Assembly (NCBI GenBank): GCA_040386295.1
Contig: JAZKFR010000027.1
Span: forward strand, 1 to 6,017
Direction: 5' to 3'
Source: JAZKFR01 sp040386295
GTDB taxonomy: Bacteria > Pseudomonadota > Gammaproteobacteria > Burkholderiales > Rhodocyclaceae
Length of the DNA: 6,017 nucleotides
In this document: piece after piece, positions 5,843-6,017 of the stretch
How the letters are laid out: every line of letters begins with the position of its first letter
How positions within the stretch are numbered: position 1 is the stretch's first letter
Notes under the pieces: model-generated
The model's database searches: none
Told to the model about the DNA's origin: nothing
Seen by the model: only the letters and a program-made list of their open reading frames with translations
Translations under genes and position numbers: made by a program

Positions 5843-5952
5843 TGTAGTGGTCTAATAAATTAGGACACCTCACTAGGTCATAATTAACCTAGAAGAGGAG
5901 TATGAAATGAAAGAACGGCAGGTGTAGTGTCCGAAAATACTTGACCACTACA
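5843..5952 (+). mobile_element. 110-bp IS3-family deletion derivative (MITE-like)
   Basis: The left end TGTAGTGGTC (5843-5852) and right end GACCACTACA (5943-5952) are exact complements; over 26 bases the two ends match at about 20. After the left end come a small inverted repeat (CTAGGT 5873-5878, ACCTAG 5887-5892), a Shine-Dalgarno AGAGGAG (5894-5900) and an ATG at 5907 opening MKERQ, the typical start of an IS3 OrfA. A stop at 5925-5927 follows where the right end has been joined. Almost the whole element is therefore deleted, leaving both termini. The flanking triplets (CAC left, CCC right) do not match. Confidence 0.7.
5907..5927 (+). pseudogene. Six-codon remnant of IS3 OrfA
   Basis: ATG followed by KERQV and a TAG stop. 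MKERQ, with a good Shine-Dalgarno upstream and the IS left end 64 bases before the ATG, identifies the OrfA start. The gene ends at the deletion junction, near 5921. Confidence 0.6.
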
Positions 5953-6017
5953 CCCCCTTCTCGCGCCAGCGGGAAAAACGCACATAGGTCCGGTGCCAAT
6001 GTCCAAGCTCGGCAGGC
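5948..6017 (-). pseudogene. IS5-family transposase fragment, cut by the IS3 end
   Basis: On the minus strand, entering from the right edge, the frame reads PAELGHWHRTYVRFSRWREK, then Gly-Val and a TAG stop at 5948-5950. The block HWHRTYVRFSRWREKGV is typical of the N-terminal DUF4096-like domain of IS5-family (IS427/IS1031-like) transposases, where Trp-Glu normally follows Gly-Val. Genuine coding ends at about 5953, where the IS3 terminus begins. The 5' part of the gene lies outside the window, and the 3' part is not found left of 4419. Only 22 residues are visible, so the subgroup is uncertain. Confidence 0.65.

Larger units (their letters stand above)
4419..5952. mobile_element. IS3-end-bounded composite carrying a toxin-antitoxin pair
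   Basis: The left boundary is TGTAGTGGTC (4419-4428) and the right boundary is its exact reverse complement GACCACTACA (5943-5952), as expected for the terminal inverted repeats of an IS3-family element. The 3 bases outside are CCC on both sides (4416-4418 and 5953-5955), compatible with a 3-bp target duplication, although C-rich sequence makes chance agreement easier. Inside lie a transposase remnant, the antitoxin and toxin genes, and a further IS3 left end at 5843. It may be one passenger-carrying unit or a mosaic from several insertions and deletions; a mosaic cannot be excluded, because the right flank is IS5-type sequence and the left flank is not. Confidence 0.5.

Noticed and set aside
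5923..5952. IS3 circle junction (two ends joined back to back)
   Set aside because: A circle junction would read CACTACA then TGTAGTG with a few bases between; here the order is reversed, with the ends facing inward.
5840..5955. Target-site duplication around the 110-bp IS derivative
   Set aside because: The flanking triplets are CAC and CCC and do not match.

Overview
This window looks like a chromosomal segment of a proteobacterium, most likely a gammaproteobacterium. The reasons are FbpABC-type ferric uptake genes under Fur-box control, plus IS3- and IS5-family insertion-sequence debris; the genus cannot be told. It has two parts of different origin. Bases 1 to about 4418 are a moderate-GC iron-uptake locus. 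Bases 4419 to 6017 are more GC-rich, accessory, and built from broken insertion sequences around a toxin-antitoxin pair.

Iron locus. A two-module inner-membrane permease (FbpB type, minus strand, 1755 to 85) is divergent from an ATPase (FbpC type, 2093 to 3265). The ATPase is followed by a periplasmic Fe(III)-binding protein (FbpA/FutA type, 3330 to 4397). Together they should form one ABC importer: the binding protein captures Fe(III) in the periplasm, the permease forms the channel and the ATPase drives transport. The usual fbpA-fbpB-fbpC order is split here. A 21-bp perfect palindrome matching the Fur operator (1943-1963) lies in the divergent intergenic region. A second Fur box (3258-3276) overlaps the ATPase stop codon and the -35 region of a promoter for the binding-protein gene, so that gene probably has its own iron-regulated promoter.

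Accessory part. A hairpin begins in the last codons of the binding-protein gene and ends at 4418. The next base, 4419, is the terminus of an IS3-family element (TGTAGTGGTC). From there the window contains a frameshifted, 5'-truncated IS3 transposase remnant (minus strand, 4462 to about 4780). Next comes a GC-rich operon of a ribbon-helix-helix antitoxin (4865-5215) and a PIN-domain toxin (5223-5750). A 110-bp IS3 deletion derivative follows (5843-5952), and the window closes with the cut end of an IS5-family transposase (minus strand, 6016 to about 5953).

The outermost IS3 ends at 4419 and 5952 are inverted and both flanked by CCC. The toxin-antitoxin pair therefore sits where the missing part of a transposase would be, as if it were passenger DNA between two IS ends. 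The main caveat is that the IS5 fragment on the right flank has no counterpart on the left flank, so a simple one-step insertion is not proven. No tRNA, rRNA or CRISPR array is visible.
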